Below, in pieces: positions 42,133-50,420 of a DNA stretch of 64,000 nucleotides. The stretch is taken from contig JADMXW010000008.1 in assembly GCA_015548865.1 (NCBI GenBank), forward strand, positions 1-64,000, written 5' to 3'. Under the pieces are notes generated by a model. That model was not told the origin of the DNA. It was given only the letters and a program-made list of their open reading frames with translations, and did no database searches. Made by a program: the position numbers and the translations under genes. This DNA comes from Serratia marcescens. Lineage in GTDB: Bacteria; Pseudomonadota; Gammaproteobacteria; Enterobacterales; Enterobacteriaceae. Within the stretch, counting starts at the first letter, position 1, and each line of letters starts with the position of its first letter.

Positions 42133-42153
42133 GCCAGCCCATAACGGGCTGGC
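42133..42153 (-). terminator. Terminator of the flavoprotein operon
   Basis: GCCAGCCC/GGGCTGGC form an 8-bp stem with loop ATAAC, and the reverse strand continues in six Ts. It lies 30 bp after the stop of the FAD protein gene. Confidence 0.85.
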
Positions 42154-42183
42154 CAGGGTACACAAGTTCATTCCTGAGGAACA

Positions 42184-43698
42184 TTACTGCTTTTTAAAGT
42201 GCATATAATCCAATGCGCTTTCTGCCGCAATTCTGCCTGAGTTCAGGGCGAAACCGAAAGTACCGCCACCTAACAGCAGGTCGTAGGTATCGCCGTACAT
42301 GCCGCCCGCATCATTACCTGTGACATACAGACCTGGGATGGCATTGCCGTCCTTGTTGATGGCCTGCATCTTCTCGTTAATTTTCACACCACCCAGCGTG
42401 CCGAGTGCGGCAGGCTGCATTTTAACCGCATAGAACGGCCCTGTTTTCACCGGACGCAGGTAATCCATGTTCTTGTTGAACACTTCATCACGTTTTTGCG
42501 CAGCGAATACGTTGTTCTGATCGACAGTCTCTTTCAGCACGCTGGCATCAACGCCCATGGCCTTAGCCAGGGCATCCAACGTTTGAGCCTTGTAGACAAA
42601 ACCGCGGTTTTTCTGGAGCTCTTTTTCGAACTCATCGTCAAATTTGGTGAGTTTGGTGTTAGCGATAACCCATTCACCGATAGGTACATCGATACCGTCT
42701 TCTACGTAATGTTTACGCGAAGTTTCATCAAAGATGGAGTACATGATGCCGCCCGCTTTGGAAAGCGCATTGCCGGAGTGAGGCCAAATGATCACGTTGG
42801 ATTCATCGGTAAAACGGCGGCCATGTGTGTCTACCCACAGATAGGGTTGGCGTGCAGCGGCCAGCATATGGGAGTTAGGTGCATAGTCCGGCAAACCAGG
42901 ACGATAGGCTTGTAATACGCCCATGCCTTCTTCTTTGGCACCGGCTTTCCAGGCCATTTTTATCCCATCGCCATCTTTACCGACGTTACCCACCATGATG
43001 GTATCTGGGAAGGCGACATATTTTTGCAGCATTTCCTTGTTGTTGGCGTAACCGCCGGTGGCGACGATAACCGCTTTGGCATCGATCTGGATGGTGTTGC
43101 CTTGCTCGTCTTGTGCGGTTACGCCGCTGACTTTGCCATCTTTCACGATCAGATCTTTACCCGCCGTTTTCACCATTGTGGTGACATCCATGTTTTTAAA
43201 CTGTTCATGGAAGGTTTTGATCAGGAAACGGCCATGGCCCGGCCCGTCAATAACGTGCCAGGTCAACATCCCGCCCGGCCCCCCCGGTCCGATATATTCG
43301 AACTTGATGCCTTTGGATTTCACCCATTCGATAGTATCGGCTGAACGGTTAACAAAAGCGCGAACCACAAATGGGTTGGCCAGCCAGTGGCTGTATTCCA
43401 TGATGGTTTTGAACGCCATATCTGGGGTAACAATAATCCCCTGACGTTTTTGCATGGAACTGTTTGCTGCGAAGATCCCTTCCGCAAAGTTGCCGGTGCC
43501 GCCGACGACACCTTGTTTTTCCAGCAGAATAACTTTAGCGCCTTTTTCGGCAGCCGCCATGGTGGCTGCCGTACCTGAAGCACCTGCACCGATAATCACG
43601 ACGTCAGCCGTTTTTACGATAGTTTCTGCAGTGGCCGCTCCAGTACCCAGTAAGGATAAACAGGCTGCAGCGAGCAGGGTTTTCCTGATTATTTTCAT
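42184..43698 (-). CDS. Periplasmic FAD-dependent reductase of the flavocytochrome c/KsdD-like superfamily, substrate unknown
   Basis: A 504-residue exported flavoprotein. The Sec signal peptide is cleaved near ATA-ETIV (about residue 25). The FAD-binding motif is VVIIGAGASGTAATMAAAEKG, and VIVATGGYANN and the C-terminal GLYVTGNDAGGMYGD belong to the same superfamily. The residues that fumarate reductases use to bind fumarate and donate a proton are missing. The HHTMGG motif is ALGTLGG, the NRLGGNA motif is LLLGGGTFG, and the Arg after GRRFTDE is absent. It is probably a periplasmic C=C reductase or related enzyme taking electrons from the operon's FMN and iron-sulfur proteins. Confidence 0.8.
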   Translation of the reverse strand: MKIIRKTLLAAACLSLLGTGAATAETIVKTADVVIIGAGASGTAATMAAAEKGAKVILLEKQGVVGGTGNFAEGIFAANSSMQKRQGIIVTPDMAFKTIMEYSHWLANPFVVRAFVNRSADTIEWVKSKGIKFEYIGPGGPGGMLTWHVIDGPGHGRFLIKTFHEQFKNMDVTTMVKTAGKDLIVKDGKVSGVTAQDEQGNTIQIDAKAVIVATGGYANNKEMLQKYVAFPDTIMVGNVGKDGDGIKMAWKAGAKEEGMGVLQAYRPGLPDYAPNSHMLAAARQPYLWVDTHGRRFTDESNVIIWPHSGNALSKAGGIMYSIFDETSRKHYVEDGIDVPIGEWVIANTKLTKFDDEFEKELQKNRGFVYKAQTLDALAKAMGVDASVLKETVDQNNVFAAQKRDEVFNKNMDYLRPVKTGPFYAVKMQPAALGTLGGVKINEKMQAINKDGNAIPGLYVTGNDAGGMYGDTYDLLLGGGTFGFALNSGRIAAESALDYMHFKKQ

Positions 43699-43919
43699 AT
43701 ACTCTCCACTCTCAATGATTGTAATAAAATGATTGATGCGATGTTTTTACTCTTATTATTTCCCACTTTGTTTTTGGGCAAGCAGGGGCCGTACACGTTT
43801 TATTTTCTTTGAGGCAATAAAGAAAATAAGGCGTAGCAGATGCCCTGCCAATATCACTCAGCGGGAATGTTTATTTCAATTTTTCATTTCGCAGCATAGC
43901 TGCCAAAAATGTGAATGTG

Positions 43920-44267
43920 TTATTTATTCACTTTCGCTTGATTATAAGCATTGCCAGCAGCCTCTAACGCAGCCTCACTGGTTAATGTGGCTCCGGTAAC
44001 GCCATCAATATTGACGCTCTGTTTTTCAACAAAGCTTTTAGCTAATACTTTTGCCGCTTCTCCACCTACTTCAGGCGTTTCAGACGGTGCATCGACCGTA
44101 GCTTTATTGATTTTTCCTTGAGCATCAATATCTAACGTGACGGTAACGTCGCCACCGATGCCCGTGCTCGCGGAAGAATATGTACCTGCTTTAAAATCAC
44201 CTTCTGCGAAGGCGAAGCTTGATGCGATCAGCAGACAAAAGGCTGCCGTACCCTGTGATGTTTTCAT
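43920..44267 (-). CDS. Small exported FMN-binding (flavinylated) electron carrier
   Basis: A 115-residue protein. The signal peptide ends near FAFA-EGDF, and a single FMN-binding domain covers the rest. The motif DGVTGATLTS matches the ApbE flavinyltransferase target, in which FMN is linked covalently to the second Thr of GATLT. The ATG at 44267 gives a normal signal peptide. A longer frame starts at 44303. In related reductases this domain is fused to the FAD subunit. Here it is separate and 221 bp upstream of it. No apbE is in the window. Confidence 0.85.
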   Translation of the reverse strand: MKTSQGTAAFCLLIASSFAFAEGDFKAGTYSSASTGIGGDVTVTLDIDAQGKINKATVDAPSETPEVGGEAAKVLAKSFVEKQSVNIDGVTGATLTSEAALEAAGNAYNQAKVNK

Positions 44268-44342
44268 ATCAACGGTTCCAATAAAAAGTGTATAAATATT
44301 CAATGTATATTAAACGGAAAAGATTATTTCTTGTGCTCTCCT

Positions 44343-45719
44343 TTATCTCCCATGAATAAAATGATGGCCGTCATCTTCATTAAGATGCATGAATATAAAG
44401 CAGCAAATAGGTAATCCAATACCGAGTAAAATAAATAGCAAGCTGAAGCTGTTTAAATTAATGGCATGCTCTACTCGGGTGAGAAAACGCAACATAGGGA
44501 AGGTTAATGCCATGCTTACCATAATGGAGAGCAACTGAGTTACCGTCATAATGTTATTGCCATTGTTATAGGTATGGTGACTCAGGTTGCTGAAGGCCAG
44601 CGTACTCTCTGCAGAATGCAGAGTCGAAATCAGAATGCCGAGCAGAACCGCAATAATGCCGATGAACGTGGTCGCATTCTCCTGCACTGCGGCACCCATG
44701 GCGAAGATACACAGTGAAGTAAAGACAGTGGTATGCAGCAGCAGCTTGCGATAACCAATCAGTTTGATCAGCGGTTCAAAGCCGATTTTGGAGAGCAGAG
44801 CGCCGCTGGAGAATAACAACAAAATCAGGCTGACGGTGATGGGATCGCATGCCAGTTTGGTTTGCAGCATCAGTGACAGCACCACCGGGATCGACGAGAG
44901 CAAAATGCGCGTGACGATACCGCTGGTCACGCCAATGGAAAACGTTTTAATGGTGAACAGGTTTTCGCGCGATTTGGGCTTGTCTGTAAGCATATCTCGT
45001 TTGAAATAGAGGAATGCCAGGCCAAACCCAGTGATAGCCAGCGCAGCGCTCAGCGGGAGGCTGATGATGTTTTTCGGTATTGCTGTGAGCAGAAATGCGC
45101 CAAGAAACAGGATGCCTACCAGCAGCATCAACTTATAGGTGTCTCCCCGAAAATGTGGGACTTGCATGTTGGCAGGAATATGTTTTCTCGCAAGCCACAG
45201 GCAAATCAGGCACAGGGGAATGTTAAGTACAAAAATCAGACGCCATGACACCATATTGACCATCAAGCTCCCCACCACTGGGCCAATCATGGTGCCCAGT
45301 AACCCCAGCAGGGTAATGCGGTTGAGGAATAAGAGTTTCATGGTATCTGGCGTGGTCCTCAAAATAATGGTTCTGATTATCGGCAGCATTAATGCACCGC
45401 CGATGCCTTGCATAAAACGAAATGCGCTCAGACTGACGATAGACGTCGCGGTGACGCACAGCAGCGAGCCGGTCATAAAAATAGCGATCGCGACAAGGTA
45501 GGTTTTGCGTTCACCCAGCCGCTCCGCCATCCAGCCATTGACGGGGGTGAAGGCCACCACAGTGACAACATAGGAGATAACAATCAGTTCCATATGCAAC
45601 ACCGGTTGGTGAAGCGCCTCCGCAATGGCTGGCAGTGCGATATACAACATCGTCGTGTCGACGGATTGCATAAAAAAAGTGATGGATGCAATCCAGAACA
45701 GTGTCCACGACGTCTTCAT
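44343..45719 (-). CDS. MFS transporter (DHA2/MdtD-like)
   Basis: A 458-residue major facilitator with about 14 hydrophobic segments. It has the family signature FMQSVDTTMLYIALPAIA in helix 1, GWMAERLGERKTYL in the first loop, and RFMQGIGGALMLPIIRT. This group includes drug exporters and some organic-acid carriers. It lies inside the reductase operon, 3 bp after the NrfD-like gene. Import of the electron acceptor, export of its reduced product, or self-protection are all possible. The sequence does not decide. Confidence 0.82.
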   Translation of the reverse strand: MKTSWTLFWIASITFFMQSVDTTMLYIALPAIAEALHQPVLHMELIVISYVVTVVAFTPVNGWMAERLGERKTYLVAIAIFMTGSLLCVTATSIVSLSAFRFMQGIGGALMLPIIRTIILRTTPDTMKLLFLNRITLLGLLGTMIGPVVGSLMVNMVSWRLIFVLNIPLCLICLWLARKHIPANMQVPHFRGDTYKLMLLVGILFLGAFLLTAIPKNIISLPLSAALAITGFGLAFLYFKRDMLTDKPKSRENLFTIKTFSIGVTSGIVTRILLSSIPVVLSLMLQTKLACDPITVSLILLLFSSGALLSKIGFEPLIKLIGYRKLLLHTTVFTSLCIFAMGAAVQENATTFIGIIAVLLGILISTLHSAESTLAFSNLSHHTYNNGNNIMTVTQLLSIMVSMALTFPMLRFLTRVEHAINLNSFSLLFILLGIGLPICCFIFMHLNEDDGHHFIHGR

Positions 45720-45722
45720 GAT

Positions 45723-46685
45723 TTACGCCACTGTCATCTGGCCAGCGTACAGTACAAACATACGCAGCAGGAACACACCGAGCAGACTGAGACACGCCAT
45801 AAACGCCATCTGCTTACGGCTTGGCGCACTGTCGTGGCTCTTCAGGAATCCGGCGATAAGCGGAACCGCGATGCCCACACCGATAACGCCAATCCAGAAC
45901 ACGCCGCCCCAGAAACCGGAGAGTGCGTTGTGTGCCGACAGGGTTTTTTGGCCACCACCCAATAACAGCCCGACAAAGAAAGCGAACAGCAAGAAGATCT
46001 CTGCGAACACCACAGGATTTTCAATCTTGTGGATGAAGTGCAGTGTGCCCTTGTGTTCAGCAATAAACCGGCGATTAAAGGCACCGGCCAACAGCGCTAC
46101 CGCAATGCCTGACGTGGTGCCCGAGGCGAGGAACAGCACGGGCAGCACGGGGTTGTTCAGCATTGGGAAGGATTTAAGCGCCGACAGCAGGAAACCGGTA
46201 TAGCAGCCCAGTAGGATTGCCAACACCAACAGCGTGTTTTCAAACCAACTGATACGTTTCTGGATAATGGCACTCAGGTTACGTACCAGAGAGAGCAGGC
46301 CACCGTTGTTGAACTTGCTCACCAGCGTCAGTAGTTCATCACGGTACAGGCTGACCAGCCACAGGATGATAAACACAAAGTAGACTTGGAACAGCATCAC
46401 ACCGAGCGACATGATGGAGCCAGGATTGTAGAAGACCATCAGATACCAAAAGGTCATTGGGCGTGTCAGGTGGAAGATCAGAATGATCAGACCGACCATC
46501 ACCGACAACGGCGCTACGATCGCTGTTGCTATGACGATGGGATTTTTGCCGCTGTATTCTGCGGGTACATAATACTTCAGCAACATGGTGAGGGTGATCA
46601 TGCCAGCGGAAATGCCCACCAGCAACAGGTAGATGGCGATGGGCCAGTCCCATACCAGCGTGTCAAAGTGGAAGGCATTAAGCAT
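45723..46685 (-). CDS. NrfD/PsrC-like quinol-oxidising membrane subunit
   Basis: A 320-residue integral membrane protein with about eight to nine helices, of the NrfD/PsrC family. It begins with a hydrophilic N-terminus and WDWPIAIYLLLVGISAGM, a family signature. Such subunits take electrons from quinol at the periplasmic side and pass them to a partner ferredoxin-like protein. The gene overlaps the 3' end of the iron-sulfur protein gene by 8 bp. The pair forms the electron-input module of the operon. Confidence 0.88.
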   Translation of the reverse strand: MLNAFHFDTLVWDWPIAIYLLLVGISAGMITLTMLLKYYVPAEYSGKNPIVIATAIVAPLSVMVGLIILIFHLTRPMTFWYLMVFYNPGSIMSLGVMLFQVYFVFIILWLVSLYRDELLTLVSKFNNGGLLSLVRNLSAIIQKRISWFENTLLVLAILLGCYTGFLLSALKSFPMLNNPVLPVLFLASGTTSGIAVALLAGAFNRRFIAEHKGTLHFIHKIENPVVFAEIFLLFAFFVGLLLGGGQKTLSAHNALSGFWGGVFWIGVIGVGIAVPLIAGFLKSHDSAPSRKQMAFMACLSLLGVFLLRMFVLYAGQMTVA

Positions 46686-47391
46686 TGTCGATTACCCCGC
46701 GTTTGCCTGGAATGCGATAGAGCTTCGGTTCGGTGCCCAGATAGACTTTGGAGCGGTAGGTCGGGTTCGCGAGAATCATTTGAGAAATTTCGCTGGCCGG
46801 ATCGTTCAAATCCCCAAACACCAGAGCGTGGGCCGGACAGATCTCGACGCAGGCCGGTTTTTTGCCTGCGGCCAGATTGGTTTCGCGGCAGAAGTTGCAC
46901 TTATCGGCGGTCTTGGTTACCGGGTTGATAAAGCGCACATGGTAAGGACAGGCTGCTATGCAATAGCGACAACCCACGCAGCGTTTGTCGTTGACATCAA
47001 CGATGCCGGTAAGCGCATCCTTAAAGGAAGCTCCAGTCGGGCACACGGAAACGCACGGTGGGTTTTCGCAATGCTGGCAGGATTTACGAAAATATTGACG
47101 CACAGCACGACTGGTCGAGGTACGCGGAATATTAACGGAGGTCAGGATCTCGAGGCGGGTCACGCCATCGGGAACACTGTTGGTCTCTTTACAGGCCCCA
47201 ATACAGGCTTTACAACCAATGCACAGTGACTCGTTGTGCAATAAGCCATAGCGCACCCCTTTTGGGGAGCCGGTGGCGGGTGCAGCGTTTTGTGGAGCGG
47301 CCTCGTTTGCTAACGCCAGTGAGGAACTGCCTGTTACAAAAATGGCACTCCCCATGTAGGCGAGAAATCGACGGCGGGAATGATCTTCCAT
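46678..47391 (-). CDS. Tat-exported 4x[4Fe-4S] ferredoxin (NrfC/DmsB-like)
   Basis: A 237-residue electron-transfer protein. The twin-arginine signal SRRRFLAYMG is followed by a hydrophobic stretch and ALA-NEAAP. Four cysteine clusters follow: CIGCKACIGAC, CQHCENPPCVSVC, CVGCRYCIAAC and CNFCRE with CVEIC. It is the first gene of a five-gene reverse-strand operon and should relay electrons from the NrfD-like subunit to the periplasmic flavoproteins. It is close to NrfC, but no NrfA/NrfB cytochrome is present, which excludes a nitrite reductase operon. Confidence 0.9.
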   Translation of the reverse strand: MEDHSRRRFLAYMGSAIFVTGSSSLALANEAAPQNAAPATGSPKGVRYGLLHNESLCIGCKACIGACKETNSVPDGVTRLEILTSVNIPRTSTSRAVRQYFRKSCQHCENPPCVSVCPTGASFKDALTGIVDVNDKRCVGCRYCIAACPYHVRFINPVTKTADKCNFCRETNLAAGKKPACVEICPAHALVFGDLNDPASEISQMILANPTYRSKVYLGTEPKLYRIPGKRGVIDNA

Positions 47392-47949
47392 AACATCACC
47401 TTCAGTATTGAATGCTAGTTGATGTAGTCATGCTGATGTCGGCACCGAAAAAAATACTCGGGTGATAGGCTTTTGCTGTGTCTGATTTGTTGTAGCGCAG
47501 TGTGGAAGGACTCCCCTGAGACATTGAACAAAAACTTTTTTATATCGGTGCCCAGCAGGCATCAGAAATTTTTTATCGATAAAGAATATAAGATGCACGT
47601 AAACCCTGAGCTTCCTATGGGTTTTATTTGACCATACCTCTCAGTAGGTAGAGTGTGCAGTAAATCACATTTGCGGGTTTGAGGGTTAATATAAAAGTTA
47701 TCTGGATTTATTATAAATTTCAGGAGGATAAATACAGCTTGTAATTAAATATCATGAGCTACTGTGAATGAAAAGTAAATAATGTAATAGAGTCAATTGA
47801 GAATCATTTTTATTTGCGTGAAATAATGTGATCAACGTATAAATAATGATGAAAGTCGTGATGTGAGAGTGTCAGGATCTATTGATGATAACGCGCCCGA
47901 ATTTTCAGGCGCGAAGAAGAAGATGGAGAGCGTTACTGTATTGTGAAAA
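47392..47949. other. AT-rich control region upstream of the reductase operon
   Basis: This 558-bp gap holds the operon promoter on the reverse strand. It includes a good CRP candidate (listed separately) and, at 47892-47913, the hairpin CGCGCC/GGCGCG, which probably ends the hydrolase transcript. No frame with a credible start was seen. Confidence 0.5.
47654..47669. promoter_or_regulatory. Candidate CRP site upstream of the reductase operon
   Basis: TGTGC-AGTAAA-TCACA matches the TGTGA-N6-TCACA consensus with one mismatch. It lies about 265 bp upstream of the iron-sulfur protein's ATG. Confidence 0.5.
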
Positions 47950-48921
47950 TTAGCCTTTTAAATGTTTATCCAGGAACTGGATCACAATTTTCATAATTTC
48001 TGGCTGCATCCAGTAATCACCTCCGTGCTGTGCATCTTTAACCGAGTAATAGGTTGAATCAATGCCTTTTTGCAATAATGCCTGATGCAATATTTCCGTC
48101 TGGCGCGGTGAAACAAGGGTATCCTTGGTGCCGTGCATAATCAGAAATGGCGGGGTATTGTTGCTAATGTAATTAATGGGATTGGCTGCTGCTGCGCGTT
48201 CAGGATAGCGTGTAATCGGGCCACCATCATTGAATACGGAGGTGCCGTTAACCCAAATGGCTTCGGTTGCAGAAGCGGAGGTGTGTTTTTGCACCACTTC
48301 ATCGGGAAAACCCTCCCCGACACGGAGCAAATCAGAGAGTCCATAGAAGTCGATCACCGCCTGAACCTGGCTGGTTTGATCTAAATTGTCCCCTTTATCA
48401 AACTGTTTATCACCGTTCGTTGTACCGGTAAATGCGGCCAGATAACCGCCAGCGGATGCGCCAAATACCGCAATGTGCGCGCCATCAATCCCCCATTTTC
48501 CGGACTGTGCTCGCAGATAACGTACTGCTGATTTCACATCTTCAAGCGGTGCAGGAAACAGCACTGTCGGTGCTACACGATATTCCATGCTGGCAACCAC
48601 ATAGCCGGCCTCAGCCATGGCCAAACGCTGTTGAATGTAGTTATCCTTGTTGGCGTTAATAAAACCGCCACCAGTGACAAACAGCACGGCGGGCAAGGCC
48701 TTGGGAGACTCAGGTTGCAAAATATCCATTTTCAACGCCACATTGGAATAGCCGCGCATTGGCACCTGAGAGAAAACCACGTTTGAGATCAATTTTACCG
48801 ATGGAACACTCTTCTTTACGGATAATGTATGTAATGGCGTATCTGCAATAGCGGCAGTGGCAGGTAAGCAACCTAAGGTAAAAAGCAGGTACAGTGCTAT
48901 TGATTTGTGGTTGGTGGACAT
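47950..48921 (-). CDS. Secreted alpha/beta hydrolase (BD-FAE/HSL-like esterase)
   Basis: A 323-residue exported esterase. The signal peptide ends near AAIA-DTPL. The oxyanion motif is TGGGFINANKDNYI. The nucleophile Ser is in VFGASAGGYLA, the Asp in MHGTKDTLVS and the His in DAQHGGDY. Related enzymes cleave acetyl, feruloyl or other acyl esters from plant polysaccharides and phenolics. It is in the periplasm or outside. It is transcribed towards the reductase operon and is divergent from a LysR gene. The substrate is not shown. Confidence 0.85.
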   Translation of the reverse strand: MSTNHKSIALYLLFTLGCLPATAAIADTPLHTLSVKKSVPSVKLISNVVFSQVPMRGYSNVALKMDILQPESPKALPAVLFVTGGGFINANKDNYIQQRLAMAEAGYVVASMEYRVAPTVLFPAPLEDVKSAVRYLRAQSGKWGIDGAHIAVFGASAGGYLAAFTGTTNGDKQFDKGDNLDQTSQVQAVIDFYGLSDLLRVGEGFPDEVVQKHTSASATEAIWVNGTSVFNDGGPITRYPERAAAANPINYISNNTPPFLIMHGTKDTLVSPRQTEILHQALLQKGIDSTYYSVKDAQHGGDYWMQPEIMKIVIQFLDKHLKG

Positions 48922-49077
48922 TATCGTTCCTTAGTGGTTAACCCGAGTTATTTCCCTACTTCTGTCATCCCGGAAAATAGGGTACATGAATAGCGCATCA
49001 AAAAAGATGTTGGTGCTATTCGTAAAATGAAGAGGCGAATACGATTTTTGGCAGATGAATGCAGCGTTGTCGTAATG

Positions 49078-49117
49078 TATACCCGTCATACTTCAAGTCG
49101 CAGATGCGCTGGTTGCG
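49078..49117. repeat. Fragment of a dispersed intergenic repeat
   Basis: TATACCCGTCATACTTCAAG followed by TCGCAGATGCGCTGGTTGCG resembles, in reverse, the right end of the element at 9074-9196 (GCAGCCAACGCACCTGCAAC, then TTGAAGTATG). Only one end is recognisable. The rest of the gap 48922-49363 is AT-rich promoter DNA. Confidence 0.5.
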
Positions 49118-49288
49118 TCACACTTGTGTGCATAACGTGAATAATGATAAATATCTTTATGCTGCTAACATACTTTTATTGTAATGCACGTGACCTATGC
49201 CATTTATGCAACCTGGTATTCACATATAAATAATATATATTGTGTTGTTAAGCGGAATTCATTTAAGCACGAATGGCAACATGTTATT

Positions 49289-49304
49289 TGTGTTTCTTGT
49301 CACA
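49289..49304. promoter_or_regulatory. Candidate CRP site upstream of the LysR gene
   Basis: TGTGT-TTCTTG-TCACA differs from the consensus by one base and lies 60 bp before the LysR ATG, in the region shared with the divergent esterase. Confidence 0.45.
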
Positions 49305-49363
49305 TTTGTTTTTTTGTATGTTAATATAATAGTTATTTCCATTGATTATAAATTAAGGCATCA

Positions 49364-50272
49364 ATGATAAATATTAAGCGCCTCGTCTACTATCATGAGC
49401 TGATTCGCATTGGCAGTTTCACCAAAGCGGCGAAAACGCTGAATATTTCCCAGGCGTTTCTTTCGCAGGAGATAGCTCGTCTGGAGCAGGAAACAGAAAG
49501 AAAACTGATAAATCGCACCACACGCCAATTTGCGCTAACGCCTTTTGGTAAGGCATTTGCCAAAAAAATACGCGGCATAATTAGAGAATATTACGACATT
49601 GAGCAATTTATTCGTGGCTATGAAGACAGTCATGATGGTGCATTGTTAGTCGGTGTCCTCCCGATATTCAATCGCCTGCGGCATTACGAAATTTTTAGCC
49701 AGTTTCAGCGGCGCTATCCCAACATTGAGATGTCTTTTATCGATGGTGTCAGCACAGATTTGTTAGAAAAGGTGCGTAACGGCGATCTTCATTTCTCCTA
49801 TTCTACGCCGTTTGCCGACTATCAGGACGACCCACTGTTTGCACACCAGGTTCTGTATGAAGATCAACTGGTGGCCGTCATGGCAAGCAATCATCCGTTG
49901 GCGCAGCACAAAACGCTGAGTCTTGAAACCCTGGCACAGGCGCGGCTGATCGTGCCGCAGAAAGGAACGGGTGAGCATGCCATCGTTTCTGATGCCTATG
50001 TAAAACAGGGGTTAAAGCCAAGCTATTTCCGCGAATGCAGCAATATCGATATCATCATGGATCTGGTGATGAACCAGAACGGCGTGGTGTTCTTGTGCAC
50101 CCAGGTTGCCGGGAGCCTTGAGGGGTACGATATTACCATCACACCGCTGGAGACCCCGTTGCCCAGAATTTTTGCTGTCAGCTATCTCAAACGCAGTGCG
50201 CAAATTCCAATGGTGAAATTATTTATTGATTTTATAGAAGAAAATCGAATCGCTCTTCGTCCCGCCTGCTAA
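49364..50272 (+). CDS. LysR-family regulator
   Basis: A 302-residue LysR-type regulator with a canonical N-terminal helix-turn-helix (RIGSFTKAAKTLNISQAFLS, IARLEQETERKLINRTTRQF) and a C-terminal inducer-binding domain. It is divergent from the secreted esterase, the usual geometry for a LysR gene and its target, so it may control the esterase and possibly the reductase operon. The rsp cluster downstream has its own GntR regulator. A hairpin GCCCGG/CCGGGC follows at 50277-50294. Confidence 0.88.
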   Translation: MINIKRLVYYHELIRIGSFTKAAKTLNISQAFLSQEIARLEQETERKLINRTTRQFALTPFGKAFAKKIRGIIREYYDIEQFIRGYEDSHDGALLVGVLPIFNRLRHYEIFSQFQRRYPNIEMSFIDGVSTDLLEKVRNGDLHFSYSTPFADYQDDPLFAHQVLYEDQLVAVMASNHPLAQHKTLSLETLAQARLIVPQKGTGEHAIVSDAYVKQGLKPSYFRECSNIDIIMDLVMNQNGVVFLCTQVAGSLEGYDITITPLETPLPRIFAVSYLKRSAQIPMVKLFIDFIEENRIALRPAC

Positions 50273-50342
50273 TCACGCCCGGTGTCATCCGGGCAGCGCT
50301 TACTGATCTTCCTCCTGACAATTTCCCATCATCGTATGTAAA

Positions 50343-50391
50343 TGTGAATTTGGTCATGTTTTTATACTAGATCTACTTGTATGGTAGTCTG
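50343..50391 (+). promoter_or_regulatory. rspA control module: CRP site plus TTGTATGGTAGT box
   Basis: TGTGA-ATTTGG-TCATG (50343-50358) is a CRP-like site. CTTGTATGGTAGTCTG (50376-50391) is a probable operator, 30 bp before the rspA ATG. The same pair with the same 33-bp offset occurs before rspB at 56254-56302. The box is a candidate for RspR. Confidence 0.6.
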
Positions 50392-50420
50392 CATAATATG
50401 TGATGTAAAAGGATATCGAC

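Noticed and set aside
42184-43698. Fumarate reductase
   Set aside because: The substrate-binding His and Arg motifs of flavocytochrome c fumarate reductases are replaced.
46678-47391. Formate-dependent nitrite reductase (nrf) operon
   Set aside because: NrfC- and NrfD-like genes are present but NrfA and NrfB cytochromes are absent. The partners are flavoproteins.
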